From assembly GCA_022820625.1 (NCBI GenBank), contig JAJEFE010000157.1, positions 1-47,637 of the forward strand: a stretch of DNA of 47,637 nt, read 5' to 3'. Under the pieces are notes generated by a model. It had not been told where the DNA came from. It saw only the letters and a program-made list of their open reading frames with translations, and ran no database searches. The stretch's first letter is position 1, and each line of letters opens with the position of its first letter. A program made the translations under genes and the position numbers. Positions 1-8,741 of the stretch are shown here, piece by piece. The stretch is from Gammaproteobacteria bacterium (GTDB lineage Bacteria; Pseudomonadota; Gammaproteobacteria; Steroidobacterales; Rariloculaceae).

Positions 1-243
1 GCTTGGGGTGAAAATCCGGCGCCGAGACCGGAAACGGCCCAAAATCCCGCCAAAACCGCCGATTCCTGGGGTAAAGTTCTTTTTGGACTTGCTCGAAACC
101 TTTATCGATCAAAGGCTTCCGAACAGCGCAAGAGGCTCATCTGAATTTAAGCCAGAACGGGTTGACGCTGCCCCTCCGGGCGAACACATGCGCCGAGGCG
201 GTGAATTGCGAACCGGGAATTCAATTCCGGCACGATGATCAGA
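1..243. other. Upstream region with no recognised gene
   Basis: This stretch lies upstream of the leucine-operon promoter. A 76-codon open frame runs on the plus strand from position 8, but it has no convincing ribosome binding site, no family resemblance and a Pro/Arg-rich composition typical of chance frames in GC-rich DNA. A short imperfect palindrome around 219-232 (CCGG, GAATTC, CCGG) is the only structure I see. It may hold the 3' flank of a gene outside the window. Confidence 0.4.
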
Positions 244-272
244 TTGACAATCCGCCGTCATTGCCGGATGAT
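244..272 (+). promoter_or_regulatory. Probable sigma70 promoter of the ilvC-leu operon
   Basis: A perfect -35 hexamer TTGACA (244-249) is followed after 17 bp by GATGAT (267-272), which matches 4 of 6 bases of the -10 consensus. Transcription would start near 279, about 25 bases before the leader peptide start at 303. The placement relative to the leader peptide and attenuator is what an attenuated biosynthetic operon requires. Confidence 0.55.
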
Positions 273-302
273 GCCCCATCTTGAACCTGAACCCTGACTG
301 AG

Positions 303-374
303 ATGAACGAAACGCGCCAGGCCCTGCTCCTTCCCGTGCTGCTTTGCCGCTGCAGGTGCGGGTGTTTGGCGTAA
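303..374 (+). CDS. Leu-rich leader peptide of the ilvC-leu attenuator
   Basis: This is a 23-codon reading frame with its own ATG and a TAA stop, directly upstream of a terminator hairpin. It starts MNETRQALLLPVLL and so carries five Leu codons and one Val within eight codons (CTG CTC CTT CCC GTG CTG CTT preceded by GCC), with a sixth Leu near the end. The second half is Cys/Arg-rich (CRCRCGC), probably because those codons also form the antiterminator strand (355-362). By analogy with leuL and ilvL of enteric bacteria, ribosome stalling at the Leu codons when charged tRNA-Leu is scarce would favour antitermination. The ribosome binding site is weak. The role is inferred from composition, position and the competing hairpins. 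Confidence 0.75.
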   Translation: MNETRQALLLPVLLCRCRCGCLA

Positions 375-402
375 CGACGAAAAACTGAACAGGCCCCGCA
401 CC
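355..402 (+). promoter_or_regulatory. Antiterminator pairing of the ilvC-leu leader
   Basis: The segment GGTGCGGG (355-362), inside the last codons of the leader peptide, is exactly complementary over 8 bp to CCCGCACC (395-402). That second segment is the 5' arm and loop edge of the downstream terminator hairpin. The two pairings are mutually exclusive, which is the hallmark of ribosome-mediated transcription attenuation. Confidence 0.7.
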
Positions 403-425
403 CGAAAGGTTGCGGGGTTTTTTTT
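394..425 (+). terminator. Rho-independent attenuator terminator upstream of ilvC
   Basis: The 7-bp stem CCCCGCA (394-400) and TGCGGGG (411-417) closes on a short loop that contains CC-GAAA-GG (a C.T mismatch separates the two helices). It is followed by a run of eight T residues (418-425). It sits between the leader peptide stop and the ilvC ribosome binding site, so it acts as an attenuator rather than an end-of-operon terminator. Confidence 0.85.
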
Positions 426-463
426 ATTCCGCGGATAGTTGAGGAATCGGAGAGGACATATCA

Positions 464-1450
464 ATGGAACTGTTTGAAGAATCTGACGCCCATCCGGAGG
501 CGCTCGGCGGTGAACGAATCGCCGTCCTTGGCTATGGCAGCCAGGGACGCGCCCATGCCCTGAACCTGCGTGATTCGGGCTACGAGGTGGCGGTGGGTCT
601 GCGACCGGAAGGCAATACCTGGGCCAGGGCGGAAAATGACGGATTTGCGGTCCAGACCTTTGAACAGGCGACAGAGGGAGCCGGGCTGATTGCCTTTCTC
701 ACGCCCGATATGGTCCAGGCACGAATTTACACGGGCATTCTGCCGAGGATTCGCCAGAATGCGACGATTCTGTTCGCCCACGGTTTCAACATACATTACG
801 CGCGCATCACGCCCCGCGACGATCTGGACGTGGTCCTGATCGCACCGAAGGGTCCCGGCGATCTCGTGAGGCGGCAATACGAGGCCGGCCGCGGAGTGCC
901 CTGTCTGATGGCGGTGCACCAGGATGTGACAGGAAGGGCTCAGGCTCGCGCCCTGGCCTACGCCAACGGCCTGGGCGGGACCCGGGGAGGCGTGTTGACG
1001 ACCACCTTCGCCGAGGAAACCGAGACGGACCTGTTCGGCGAACAGGCCGTGCTGTGCGGCGGCCTGTCCGAACTCATCGTGCGCGGCTTCGAGACGCTCG
1101 TCGAAGCCGGCTACCAACCCGAAGTCGCCTATTTCGAATGCATGCACGAGGTCAAGCTCATAGTCGATCTGCTCCATGAGGGAGGGTTGGCCAAGATGCA
1201 CGAGTTCGTCAGCGAGACCGCGAAGTACGGTGACCTGACGAGCGGGCCCAAGGTGGTGGACGATCACACAACCGAAAAGATGCGCGGTGTCCTGAAGGAA
1301 ATTCAGGACGGAACCTTTGCTCAGAACTGGGTCACGGAATACGAATCGGGACTGCCGGAGTACACCCGGCTGTTGCAGGAAGACCTGGACAGCAATATAG
1401 AACAGGTCGGCGCACAGTTGCGGGGGCGCATGGCCTGGCTGAAGGAATAA
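464..1450 (+). CDS. ilvC: Ketol-acid reductoisomerase, class I
   Basis: It converts acetolactate or acetohydroxybutyrate to the dihydroxy-acid intermediates of valine, leucine and isoleucine synthesis with NADPH and Mg2+. At 328 residues it is the short class I form. The Rossmann motif [13 protein letters not shown] lies near residues 24-36, followed by a cofactor-specificity loop GLRPEGNT. The metal-binding acidic residues are visible in ETDLFGEQ (near 187-194) and in the helix [11 protein letters not shown] (near 226). The start is well supported: GGAGAGG lies 8 bases before the ATG. It is the first structural gene after the attenuator. The usual partners ilvB and ilvN (acetolactate synthase) are not adjacent. 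The C terminus (RGRMAWLKE) matches the family end. Confidence 0.97.
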   Translation: MELFEESDAHPEALGGERIAVLGYGSQGRAHALNLRDSGYEVAVGLRPEGNTWARAENDGFAVQTFEQATEGAGLIAFLTPDMVQARIYTGILPRIRQNATILFAHGFNIHYARITPRDDLDVVLIAPKGPGDLVRRQYEAGRGVPCLMAVHQDVTGRAQARALAYANGLGGTRGGVLTTTFAEETETDLFGEQAVLCGGLSELIVRGFETLVEAGYQPEVAYFECMHEVKLIVDLLHEGGLAKMHEFVSETAKYGDLTSGPKVVDDHTTEKMRGVLKEIQDGTFAQNWVTEYESGLPEYTRLLQEDLDSNIEQVGAQLRGRMAWLKE

Positions 1451-1567
1451 GACCGCGGCAGCGGTCCCGGAAATACGCCGGGCACCGCGACCGCCGGTCT
1501 GGTTGCCGCGAAAGCGGAGGCAGGTGGAGTCTGTGAACCTCACAGAGGGAGGATGCAGGTGAACGCA

Positions 1568-3130
1568 ATGGATGATAATCGAGTCGTCATATTCGATACG
1601 ACGTTGAGAGACGGCGAGCAGGCCCCCGGCTGCAGCATGACTCTCAATGAGAAACTTCGCGTCGCCTCCGCACTCCGGGATTTGCGTGTCGACGTGATCG
1701 AAGCCGGTTTTCCGGCTGCGTCACCCGGGGACTTCAAGGCCGTTCAGACCATCGCGAGGACCATCGAGGGCCCGACCATCTGCGGTCTGGCGCGATGCAA
1801 TCCGCAGGATATCAAGCGGGTATGGGATGCGGTGAAGGACGCGGCGAGTCCGAGGATTCACGTCTTTGTGGCCACCAGCCGAATCCACCGCGAGCACAAG
1901 TTGCAAATGGCCAAGGCGGAAATATTGAAGAGCGCGGTGGAGTCGGTGGCGGATGCCAGAAGCTACTGCAAAAACGTCGAGTTTTCTCCCGAGGACGCCT
2001 CGCGCACGGAGCTGGAATACCTGGCGGAGGTGGTCGAGGCCGTAATCGAGGCCGGCGCCACAACCGTGAATATTCCCGACACCGTAGGGTATGCGGTACC
2101 CGGAGAGTTCGCGGAGGTCTTCGAGTACCTCATCGCCCATGTCCGCGGGATCGAAAACATCCGCCTGAGCGCGCATTGCCACGATGACCTTGGCATGGCC
2201 GTCGCCAACAGCCTGGCGGCGGTGCGCGCAGGCGCCCGTCAGGTGGAGTGCACCATCAATGGTATCGGCGAGCGGGCGGGCAACTGCTCGCTGGAAGAGA
2301 TCGTGATGGCGATCAAGACCCGCGAGAGCTATTTCGGGGTGACCACGGGTGTGGACACGACGCGGCTCTATCCGACGAGTCGAATCGTTTCCAACGTCAC
2401 GGGAATGCACACGCCGCGCAACAAGGCCATCGTGGGCGAGAACGCCTTCGCCCACGAGGCCGGCATCCACCAGCACGGCATGCTGCGGCACCGGGCCACC
2501 TACGAAATCATGCAACCCGAAGCCGTCGGACTGTCCCGTTCCAACCTCGTGCTGGGCAAGCACAGCGGCCGCCACGCGTTCCGCGACCGGGTGGAGCAAC
2601 TGGGGTTTCACCTGGACGACATCGAACTGAATCGCTGTTTCGAGAAGTTCAAGCGCCTGGCGGACCGCAAGAAACACATGTACGACCGGGACATCGAAGC
2701 GATCATCATGAATGTCGACGTCGGCAAGGCGGGACCGTGGGTCATCGATGAACTCCAGATCACGGCCGGAACCGGTACCGTGGCTGCCGCGGCGTTGAGC
2801 CTGTCCCACCGGGACGGCCGCCGGATTCGCAAGGCAGCCAAGGGAGACGGACCCGTCGCGGCCGCGTTCGGAGCCCTGGAAGCGGCGACGGGGATCGAGC
2901 TTGAGTTGAAGAACTTCGAAGTGCGGGGCGTCACCACCGGCGACGACGCGCAGGGTGAGGTCACGGTGACCGTGGAATATAATCAGCAGAGTTTTCGCGG
3001 TCACGCTGTCAGTACGGATATCGTGGAGTCCGCAGCGATCGCTTACCTTGAGGTGATCAACCGCATACTGCGGCGCCGGGACACCGACGACCAACGGCCC
3101 CGGAGCGCGATCGGTTTTGGCCAGCCCTGA
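1568..3130 (+). CDS. leuA: 2-isopropylmalate synthase
   Basis: It catalyses the committed step of leucine synthesis, condensing acetyl-CoA with 2-oxoisovalerate. The catalytic TIM-barrel starts at once with FDTTLRDGEQAPGCSM (near residue 10), and the metal-binding HCHDD is near 205. A C-terminal regulatory region (roughly 390-520) corresponds to the leucine feedback domain, so the 520-residue length equals the long LeuA of E. coli (523). An in-frame ATG five codons upstream (1553) lies directly against GGGAGG with no spacing, so 1568 is preferred. A 100-base gap after ilvC carries a small hairpin (GACCGC/GCGGTC at 1451-1466) without a T-run, perhaps an mRNA processing or stability element. 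Confidence 0.96.
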   Translation: MDDNRVVIFDTTLRDGEQAPGCSMTLNEKLRVASALRDLRVDVIEAGFPAASPGDFKAVQTIARTIEGPTICGLARCNPQDIKRVWDAVKDAASPRIHVFVATSRIHREHKLQMAKAEILKSAVESVADARSYCKNVEFSPEDASRTELEYLAEVVEAVIEAGATTVNIPDTVGYAVPGEFAEVFEYLIAHVRGIENIRLSAHCHDDLGMAVANSLAAVRAGARQVECTINGIGERAGNCSLEEIVMAIKTRESYFGVTTGVDTTRLYPTSRIVSNVTGMHTPRNKAIVGENAFAHEAGIHQHGMLRHRATYEIMQPEAVGLSRSNLVLGKHSGRHAFRDRVEQLGFHLDDIELNRCFEKFKRLADRKKHMYDRDIEAIIMNVDVGKAGPWVIDELQITAGTGTVAAAALSLSHRDGRRIRKAAKGDGPVAAAFGALEAATGIELELKNFEVRGVTTGDDAQGEVTVTVEYNQQSFRGHAVSTDIVESAAIAYLEVINRILRRRDTDDQRPRSAIGFGQP

Positions 3131-3150
3131 TCCAGCGAGGAACTCACGCC

Positions 3151-4122
3151 ATGCCCATGCAGCCGAGCAAATACATCTGGCAGGACGGCCGCATGGTCCG
3201 CTGGGAGGACGCCACGGTCCACGTGCTGACCCATGCGCTGCACTACGGCTCGTCGGTCTTTGAGGGGATCAGGGTCTATCGAGGGCCCAACGGGCCCGTA
3301 GGGCTGAGGCTGACCGACCACATCAACCGGATGTACGACTCGGCGAAGATCTACTATCTGGAAATCCCCTACGAGCCCGAGGAACTGGTTGCGGCGTGCA
3401 GGGACGTGGTGATCGGCAACGGTCTCCACAACGGCGCCTACGTGCGGCCGCTGGCATTCCGGGGCTACGGTGAGATGGGCGTCGCCGGCGATCCGGATGC
3501 GCCTGCCCAGTGCATCGTTGCGGCCTGGGAATGGGGTTCGTACCTTGGCGAGGACGGTCTCGACCGCGGCGTGGACGTCTGCATATCTTCCTGGCAGCGG
3601 GCTAGCCCCAACACCATCCCCACCATGGCCAAAGCGGGCGGCAACTACCTGTCGAGCATCCTGGTCACGCTGGAAGCGCGCCGCCTGGGGTTTGCCGAGG
3701 GCATCGCACTCAGCAGCGAGGGCTTTGTCAGCGAGGGGGCGGGCGAGAATCTTTTTCTCGTAAGCAAGGGCAACCTGTACACGCCACCCCTGTCGGCCTC
3801 CATTCTCGGCGGCCTGACCCGCGACCTCGTCATCCAGCTTGCGGACTCCATCGGCATGAGCGTCATCGAGCAGAACATCCCCAGGGAGATGCTGTACATC
3901 GCCGATGAACTGTTCCTTACCGGAACGGCTGCAGAGATCACCCCGGTCCGTTCCGTGGACCGGATTACCATCGGCAACGGCCGCAAGGGTCCCGTAACCG
4001 CCAGGCTTCAACAGAGCTTTTTCGGCTTGTTCGACGGTTCCACGCCGGACAAGTGGGGTTGGCTCGAGCCAATCGAGAGCGGAGACGTTCAGCGCATCGA
4101 CCGTTCGCAGATCGCCGTCTGA
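3151..4122 (+). CDS. ilvE: Branched-chain-amino-acid aminotransferase
   Basis: This PLP-dependent class IV transaminase performs the last step of leucine, isoleucine and valine synthesis with glutamate as amino donor. At 323 residues it is slightly longer than E. coli IlvE (309). Visible signatures are YGSSVFEGIRVY near residue 31, the PLP lysine in MAKAGGNYLSS near residue 165, and EGFVSEGAGENLF near 190. GAGG lies about 10 bases before the ATG at 3151, with an alternative ATG two codons later. It sits 20 bases after leuA in the same operon, which fits transamination of the ketoleucine made by the Leu enzymes. Confidence 0.95.
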   Translation: MPMQPSKYIWQDGRMVRWEDATVHVLTHALHYGSSVFEGIRVYRGPNGPVGLRLTDHINRMYDSAKIYYLEIPYEPEELVAACRDVVIGNGLHNGAYVRPLAFRGYGEMGVAGDPDAPAQCIVAAWEWGSYLGEDGLDRGVDVCISSWQRASPNTIPTMAKAGGNYLSSILVTLEARRLGFAEGIALSSEGFVSEGAGENLFLVSKGNLYTPPLSASILGGLTRDLVIQLADSIGMSVIEQNIPREMLYIADELFLTGTAAEITPVRSVDRITIGNGRKGPVTARLQQSFFGLFDGSTPDKWGWLEPIESGDVQRIDRSQIAV

Positions 4123-4174
4123 CGCCGTCAGTACGCTGTTCAACGTCTGAAGATCGCCACGCAACGAGGAAAAC

Positions 4175-5584
4175 ATGTCCGCCAAATCATTGTTCGAAAA
4201 GGTCTGGGACCGGCATATCGTTGTGCCGGAGACGGACGAAACTCCGGCGATCCTGTATATCGACCTGCATCTCGTGCATGAAGTCACCAGCCCCCAGGCG
4301 TTCAGCCTGCTCCGGGACGCCGGCCTGAAGGTGCGTCGGCCGGACCTGACGCTGTCCACCATGGATCACTCCACGCCCACCATTCCCGTCGGGTCGCTGC
4401 AGGAACTCAAGGTGGTCAGCGAGCCGGCCGCCTTTCAGCAGATCCAGCAGATGGAGCGCAACTGCGAAGATTTCGGACTTGAGCTGCGCGGCATGGACAG
4501 CGACGAACGCGGCATCGTCCACGTCATCGGACCGGAACTCGGCGCCACGCAGCCCGGCAAGACTATTGTCTGCGGGGACTCCCACACCAGTACCCACGGT
4601 GCGCTCGGCGCCCTGGCGTTCGGTATCGGAACCACCGAAGTGGCCCACGTGCTCGCGACCCAGTGCCTGCTGCAGCGCAAGCCCCGAACGTTTGCCGTCA
4701 ATCTTGAGGGCACACTGGCGGCGGGCGTGACGGCCAAGGACATCATCCTCGCCATCATCGGAGAGATCGGCGTGGACGGCGGGACCGGCCATGCGATCGA
4801 GTACCGGGGGTCCGCAGTAGCTTCGCTGTCCATCGAAGAACGCATGACCATCTGCAACATGGCGATCGAGGGTGGCGCCAGGACCGGGATGTTTGCGCCC
4901 GACGACGCGACCTACGAGTACCTGGCGGGCCGGCCGCTGGCCCCACAGGGAGCGGACTGGGATGCGGCGTTGAGCCGATGGCAGACGCTGCCCGGCGACG
5001 ACGACGCCCGGTTCGACAAGGAAGTGTCGATCAACGTCTCGGCTCTCCGGCCCATGGTCACGTTCGGCACGAATCCGGGCATGGTGATACCGGTTGACGA
5101 TGTAATCCCCTCCCCTGCCGGCTCCGACCCGGGCTTTGCCAAGGCGCTGGACTACATGGCGCTGGAGCCCGGCCGTCCCCTGGCGGGTACGCCGGTTGAC
5201 GTAGTTTTCATTGGCAGTTGCACCAATTCCCGTATGAGCGACCTGAGGGCCGCCGCCAGGGTCATGGCGGGGCGGCAGGTAGCCGACGGCGTCCGGATGC
5301 TGGTCGTGCCGGGTTCCGCCAGGGTGAAACGCGAGGCGGAGGCCGAAGGGCTTCCCGAGGTCTTCGAGGCGGCCGGAGCCCAGTGGCGCGAGCCTGGCTG
5401 TTCCATGTGCCTGGCCATGAACGGCGATTTCGTGCCGGCCGGCAAGCTCGCCGTCAGCACCAGCAATCGAAACTTCGAGGGCCGCCAGGGCAAGGGCGCT
5501 CGTACAGTGCTGGCGAGCCCGCTCACTGCGGCGGCCTCCGCGGTGAACGGCAAAATCAGCGACCCGCGGCCATTGATCGGATAG
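4175..5584 (+). CDS. leuC: 3-isopropylmalate dehydratase large subunit
   Basis: It is the [4Fe-4S] subunit of isopropylmalate isomerase, converting 2- to 3-isopropylmalate together with LeuD in the cytoplasm. Its 469 residues match the usual 466. The substrate-loop motif STMDHSTPT is near residue 65. The three cluster ligands are in FIGSCTNSR (near 350) and GCSMC (near 410). GAGG lies 6 bases before the ATG. leuD follows four bases after its stop, so the two subunits are probably translationally coupled. Confidence 0.97.
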   Translation: MSAKSLFEKVWDRHIVVPETDETPAILYIDLHLVHEVTSPQAFSLLRDAGLKVRRPDLTLSTMDHSTPTIPVGSLQELKVVSEPAAFQQIQQMERNCEDFGLELRGMDSDERGIVHVIGPELGATQPGKTIVCGDSHTSTHGALGALAFGIGTTEVAHVLATQCLLQRKPRTFAVNLEGTLAAGVTAKDIILAIIGEIGVDGGTGHAIEYRGSAVASLSIEERMTICNMAIEGGARTGMFAPDDATYEYLAGRPLAPQGADWDAALSRWQTLPGDDDARFDKEVSINVSALRPMVTFGTNPGMVIPVDDVIPSPAGSDPGFAKALDYMALEPGRPLAGTPVDVVFIGSCTNSRMSDLRAAARVMAGRQVADGVRMLVVPGSARVKREAEAEGLPEVFEAAGAQWREPGCSMCLAMNGDFVPAGKLAVSTSNRNFEGRQGKGARTVLASPLTAAASAVNGKISDPRPLIG

Positions 5585-5588
5585 CGGC

Positions 5589-6167
5589 ATGGAACCCATT
5601 ACTGAAATCAGATCACGCACGGCCGTGCTGCCGCTGGACGATGTCGATACGGACCAGATCATTCCGGCGCGTTTCCTCAGGACCACCGTGCGCGAAGGGC
5701 TTGGCGAGAACCTCTTTGCGGACTGGCGTTACAACAGTGACGGTGAAAAGGTCGCGAACTTCGTCCTGAACCAGCCCGAAGCCCAGGGTGCGCAAATTCT
5801 GGTCGCCGGGCGCAATTTCGGCTGCGGGTCCTCCAGGGAACACGCGCCCTGGGCGTTGCTGGACTATGGATTCCGCGCCGTCGTCAGCACCGAGATCGCG
5901 GACATCTTTCGCAACAACTCTCTCAAGAACGGCTTCCTCCCGGTGGTTGTCGACTCTGGCATACACGGCTGGCTGCTGGAGAATCCCGGCGTCGAACTGA
6001 CATTGGACGTGGAATCCCGGTCGTTGTCCCTTCCCGACGGGCGTGTCACGGAGTTTCCCCTGGAGAGCTTTTCCCGGTATTGCCTACTTAACGGCGTAGA
6101 CCAACTCGGCTTCCTGCTGAACCACGCCGGTGACATTTCGCGGTTCGAGAGCCGCGCCGGCATTTGA
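5589..6167 (+). CDS. leuD: 3-isopropylmalate dehydratase small subunit
   Basis: This is the swivelling small subunit of isopropylmalate isomerase and works only in complex with LeuC. It has 192 residues against 201 in E. coli. The family motifs LPLDDVDTDQIIPARFL near the N terminus and GRNFGCGSSREHAPWAL near residue 75 are intact. The ribosome binding site is poor, which is consistent with coupling to leuC four bases upstream. Its TGA stop shares one base with the leuB start (TGATG). Confidence 0.96.
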   Translation: MEPITEIRSRTAVLPLDDVDTDQIIPARFLRTTVREGLGENLFADWRYNSDGEKVANFVLNQPEAQGAQILVAGRNFGCGSSREHAPWALLDYGFRAVVSTEIADIFRNNSLKNGFLPVVVDSGIHGWLLENPGVELTLDVESRSLSLPDGRVTEFPLESFSRYCLLNGVDQLGFLLNHAGDISRFESRAGI

Positions 6168-7237
6168 TGTTTTCGGTCGTCGCGCTTCCGGGCGACGGAA
6201 TCGGCCCGGAGGTTACCTCTCAGGCTATCCGTGTACTGACCGCCGTTTCGCGGCAGCTCAACCTGGAAATCGGGATCCAGGAGGCACTGATCGGCGGAGC
6301 CGCCCTGGACCAGGCCGGGACTCCGCTGCCCGAAACAACTCTGGAAAACTGCAGAAACGCGGACGCCATCCTGCTGGGTGCGGTCGGAGGCTATCAGTGG
6401 TCCGATGTCGAGGTTGCACTGCGGCCCGAACAGGGGCTTCTCGGGTTGCGCAAGGCGCTCGGACTCTATGCCAATCTTCGCCCGGTGACCGTGGAAGCCG
6501 CTCTCGCCGACGCGTCACCGCTGCGACCGGAACGCCTGGAAGGCGTCGACGTGATGGTGGTGCGCGAACTCACGGGAGGCATCTACTTCGGCACCCGGGG
6601 CCGAACGTCCACGGATGCTTTCGATACCTGCGAGTATTCCGTCGCCGAAATCCGTCGAATCGCCCGATTGGCGGGCAAACTCGCCGGAAAGAGACGAGGC
6701 AGGGTCACGTCTGTTGACAAGGCAAACGTTCTGGATACCTCACGGCTGTGGAGAGAGACGGTTTCCGGCATCTTCTCCGATGAGTTTCCCGACATCGAAC
6801 TGGAACATATCTATATCGACGCAGCCGCCATGTTCCTGTTGAGCCGACCTGCAACATTCGACGTCATCCTGGCGGACAACATGTTCGGGGATATCCTGAG
6901 CGACGAGGCTTCCATGCTCGCCGGCTCTCTCGGGCTTCTGCCGTCGGCCTCGTTAAGCGGTGGCGGACCCGGCCTTTACGAGCCCATCCACGGCTCCGCA
7001 CCGGACATCGCCGGAAAGGGAATCGCAAATCCATGCGGCGCCATTCTCAGCGTCGCCATGCTGCTGCGCCATTCCATGAACCAGGACGCAGCCGCGGAAG
7101 CCGTGGAAGCCGCCGTAAGCGAAACGCTCCGAGCGGGTTTGCGCACACCCGATCTGGCCTACGGGGAACAGCGAGACCGGACCGTCGGAACCGAGGCGTT
7201 CGGAGACGCGGTGATCGACCGGCTGGAGAAAACCTGA
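6167..7237 (+). CDS. leuB: 3-isopropylmalate dehydrogenase
   Basis: This NAD-dependent beta-decarboxylating dehydrogenase oxidises 3-isopropylmalate to ketoleucine. It is 356 residues long (family about 360). It opens with VVALPGDGIGPEV. The substrate/Mg2+ motif DNMFGDILSDEASML is near residue 240 and the NAD loop GLYEPIHGSAPDIAGKG is near 270. The ATG overlaps the leuD stop by one base; a TTG one codon earlier is a less likely start. It is the last gene of the operon. I see no clear intrinsic terminator in the 57 bases before the convergent DUF6152 gene. Confidence 0.97.
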   Translation: MFSVVALPGDGIGPEVTSQAIRVLTAVSRQLNLEIGIQEALIGGAALDQAGTPLPETTLENCRNADAILLGAVGGYQWSDVEVALRPEQGLLGLRKALGLYANLRPVTVEAALADASPLRPERLEGVDVMVVRELTGGIYFGTRGRTSTDAFDTCEYSVAEIRRIARLAGKLAGKRRGRVTSVDKANVLDTSRLWRETVSGIFSDEFPDIELEHIYIDAAAMFLLSRPATFDVILADNMFGDILSDEASMLAGSLGLLPSASLSGGGPGLYEPIHGSAPDIAGKGIANPCGAILSVAMLLRHSMNQDAAAEAVEAAVSETLRAGLRTPDLAYGEQRDRTVGTEAFGDAVIDRLEKT

Positions 7238-7294
7238 GCCAAAGCGCCGGGTCCTTGAATCAGCACTGGTTACCGGTCCATCAGGTCTTGCCCA

Positions 7295-8347
7295 TCAATC
7301 CGGGTATCTCCAGTCGAGCGCGTCCACGGGATCGCAGTGGTAGTCGACGATTTCAAGATCCGGAGCGTACCGGTAGGTGACCACGCGAGTCAGCGGTTCC
7401 TCCCAGTAGAGGGGATCGTGTAGCGTGTAATCGATGGTCAGTTCGTTGCCGTCTCGGGAAAGACGCTCAACGATTCGCGTGGTGTCTCCACCGGAAATCG
7501 GATGCCCGTCCCATGTCAGTAACATGGGCAACAGATGCGTGGTCTCGACGACCAGCGTTTCCTCGTCCCAGTGTCCGACCGAGTAGCCCATTCGAGTCCC
7601 GATGGTATCCAGTCCCGGCTGGCGTCCATCGGTGTAGATGCGGCGCACGTTATGCCAGGTTTCGTAGATCAGCACGACCTGGTGTTCCTGCTCGATGATC
7701 TCCAGTCCCGCGGGTTGATCGGCAGCGCGGGGAAACCCGGGCGCCACACATCGCCGTGTCGGGTCTTCCTCGACTTCAAAGGCCGCCATGGCTTCCCGGG
7801 CCGCGGCCGTGGGCCGCTGGTTTTGCCAATCCGGACCGTCGCTTTCGACCCAGATTCCTTCCAGCCGCCAATCGGGGTCCGTCGCTTCGGCTTCGCGCAG
7901 GTCCACGAATAGAGGGGTGTTGTTGCGCGCGTCCCGGCGAACCCGTGCGACCCGTCCGTCGGCAAAGGCTACGGTCTGAAGCTTGATCCGCCTCGGGACG
8001 GTGCGGTGGAAGTAGCCTTCGATCCTGACGGTTTCGCCCGGACTCAGGAAATCCGAGTACACGCCGCTGCGGCGCAGGATATTGGGGCTCTCCGTCTCGA
8101 CCTCCCAATCCACGATCCGGCCGGATTCATCGGGCGCACGGACGGCGATCAGTGCGTGAGGATTGACGTACCGAAACGTCTCCACGACAGCTTCCTCCAG
8201 CGTGATGGTATCCGCCTGGTTGAACGGACCGGGCCCATGGTGCGCCGGCACGGGCAGCGACGCCGTCATCGCCAGGGAAACGCCTGCGGCGCCTCGCAGG
8301 ATTCTGAGGCATGGCAGTTCGTGCAAGAAGGAAAACATCAATGTCAT
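7295..8347 (-). CDS. Secreted DUF6152-family protein
   Basis: The 350-residue product has a probable signal sequence (hydrophobic segment near residues 18-35 ending at PVPAHH) and is likely exported. After the cleavage site the pattern AHHGPGPFN, then a segment with VNPHALIAVRAPDESGRIVDWEVE and a sugar/nucleic-acid-fold-like barrel, is what I know of DUF6152 proteins. Their function is not established. The C-terminal half contains repeated Trp/His/Asp-rich segments (YETWHNVRRIY, HWDEETLVVETTHLLP) that are shared with soluble proteins of the same lineages. AAGGA lies 6 bases before the ATG at 8347, so its start overlaps the start of the divergent small gene at 8341. An in-frame ATG at 8338 is an alternative. 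Confidence 0.75.
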   Translation of the reverse strand: MTLMFSFLHELPCLRILRGAAGVSLAMTASLPVPAHHGPGPFNQADTITLEEAVVETFRYVNPHALIAVRAPDESGRIVDWEVETESPNILRRSGVYSDFLSPGETVRIEGYFHRTVPRRIKLQTVAFADGRVARVRRDARNNTPLFVDLREAEATDPDWRLEGIWVESDGPDWQNQRPTAAAREAMAAFEVEEDPTRRCVAPGFPRAADQPAGLEIIEQEHQVVLIYETWHNVRRIYTDGRQPGLDTIGTRMGYSVGHWDEETLVVETTHLLPMLLTWDGHPISGGDTTRIVERLSRDGNELTIDYTLHDPLYWEEPLTRVVTYRYAPDLEIVDYHCDPVDALDWRYPD

Positions 8348-8625
8348 TGTATATCCTTGAATATCCCTTGAAAGCCCCTGGCGCGAAAGGATACCGACTA
8401 CATGACAAGACGGTGGTGACAGGGGAAAATCTGCAGGAAGCGGTCGTCACCGCCATATATCTGCAGGTCAACGCCCGGGTTCTCTTGCAGGCACAGTCAT
8501 TGGGCGAGCCGCGGGGGTTGTCCGAAGACGAGATTCCTCTTTCAAGGGGCGCTCAGTTGTCAGCGCTGGCCATGGAAAGAGTCTGGGAATACCTCTGCCT
8601 GCGCGCCGGCGTCGACCCAGTTTGA
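8341..8625 (+). CDS. Small conserved-looking protein of unknown function
   Basis: The 94-residue product starts MSLYILEYPLKAPGAKGY, and I do not recognise a family. It has no signal peptide or membrane segment and looks like a small soluble alpha/beta protein, with a predicted helix near ENLQEAVVTAIYLQV (about 31-45) and a second near LSALAMERVWEYLCL (about 75-90). The start at 8341 is supported by AAGAAGGA 8 bases upstream. The frame stays open upstream to 8311, but no better ribosome binding site exists there. It overlaps the divergent DUF6152 start by 7 bases. It stands 116 bases before the his repressor gene and could belong to neither unit. Confidence 0.6.
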   Translation: MSLYILEYPLKAPGAKGYRLHDKTVVTGENLQEAVVTAIYLQVNARVLLQAQSLGEPRGLSEDEIPLSRGAQLSALAMERVWEYLCLRAGVDPV

Positions 8626-8635
8626 TCCATCTGTC

Positions 8636-8651
8636 GGCGCCAATTGGCGCC
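8636..8651. repeat. Perfect 16-bp palindrome
   Basis: GGCGCCAATTGGCGCC is fully self-complementary. It lies 11 bases after the stop of the small gene and about 25 bases upstream of the candidate his promoter. It has no T-run, so it is not a typical terminator. It could be a binding site for a dimeric regulator of the his operon. Confidence 0.5.
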
Positions 8652-8676
8652 ACGAAATGTCACCGGACAAAAATAA

Positions 8677-8722
8677 TTGGACAGGATTTCGCCTTTGTAT
8701 TAATGTACTATCATGTTAATAC
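8677..8722 (+). promoter_or_regulatory. Candidate his-operon promoter and repressor operator
   Basis: A -35-like TTGGAC (8677-8682) precedes an AT-rich stretch with several -10-like hexamers (TATTAA at 8698, TACTAT at 8707). Overlapping it is an inverted repeat GTATTAA (8697-8703) and TTAATAC (8716-8722) with a 12-bp centre. TrpR-type repressors bind AT-rich palindromes that overlap the -10 region and often control their own gene. The position just upstream of the repressor gene at 8742 fits autoregulation. A further partial copy (GTTAAT) follows at 8723. The exact -10 is uncertain. Confidence 0.5.
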
Positions 8723-8741
8723 GTTAATCTGTTGATACGCC

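Noticed and set aside
8..238. 76-residue plus-strand frame at the window start
   Set aside because: No ribosome binding site, Pro/Arg-rich and no recognisable family.
4187..5686. A 499-codon open frame antisense to leuC, and similar long antisense frames over leuA, hisD and pheT
   Set aside because: Composition (Arg, His, Gly, Val rich) and exact coincidence with real genes show they are shadows of GC-rich codon usage.
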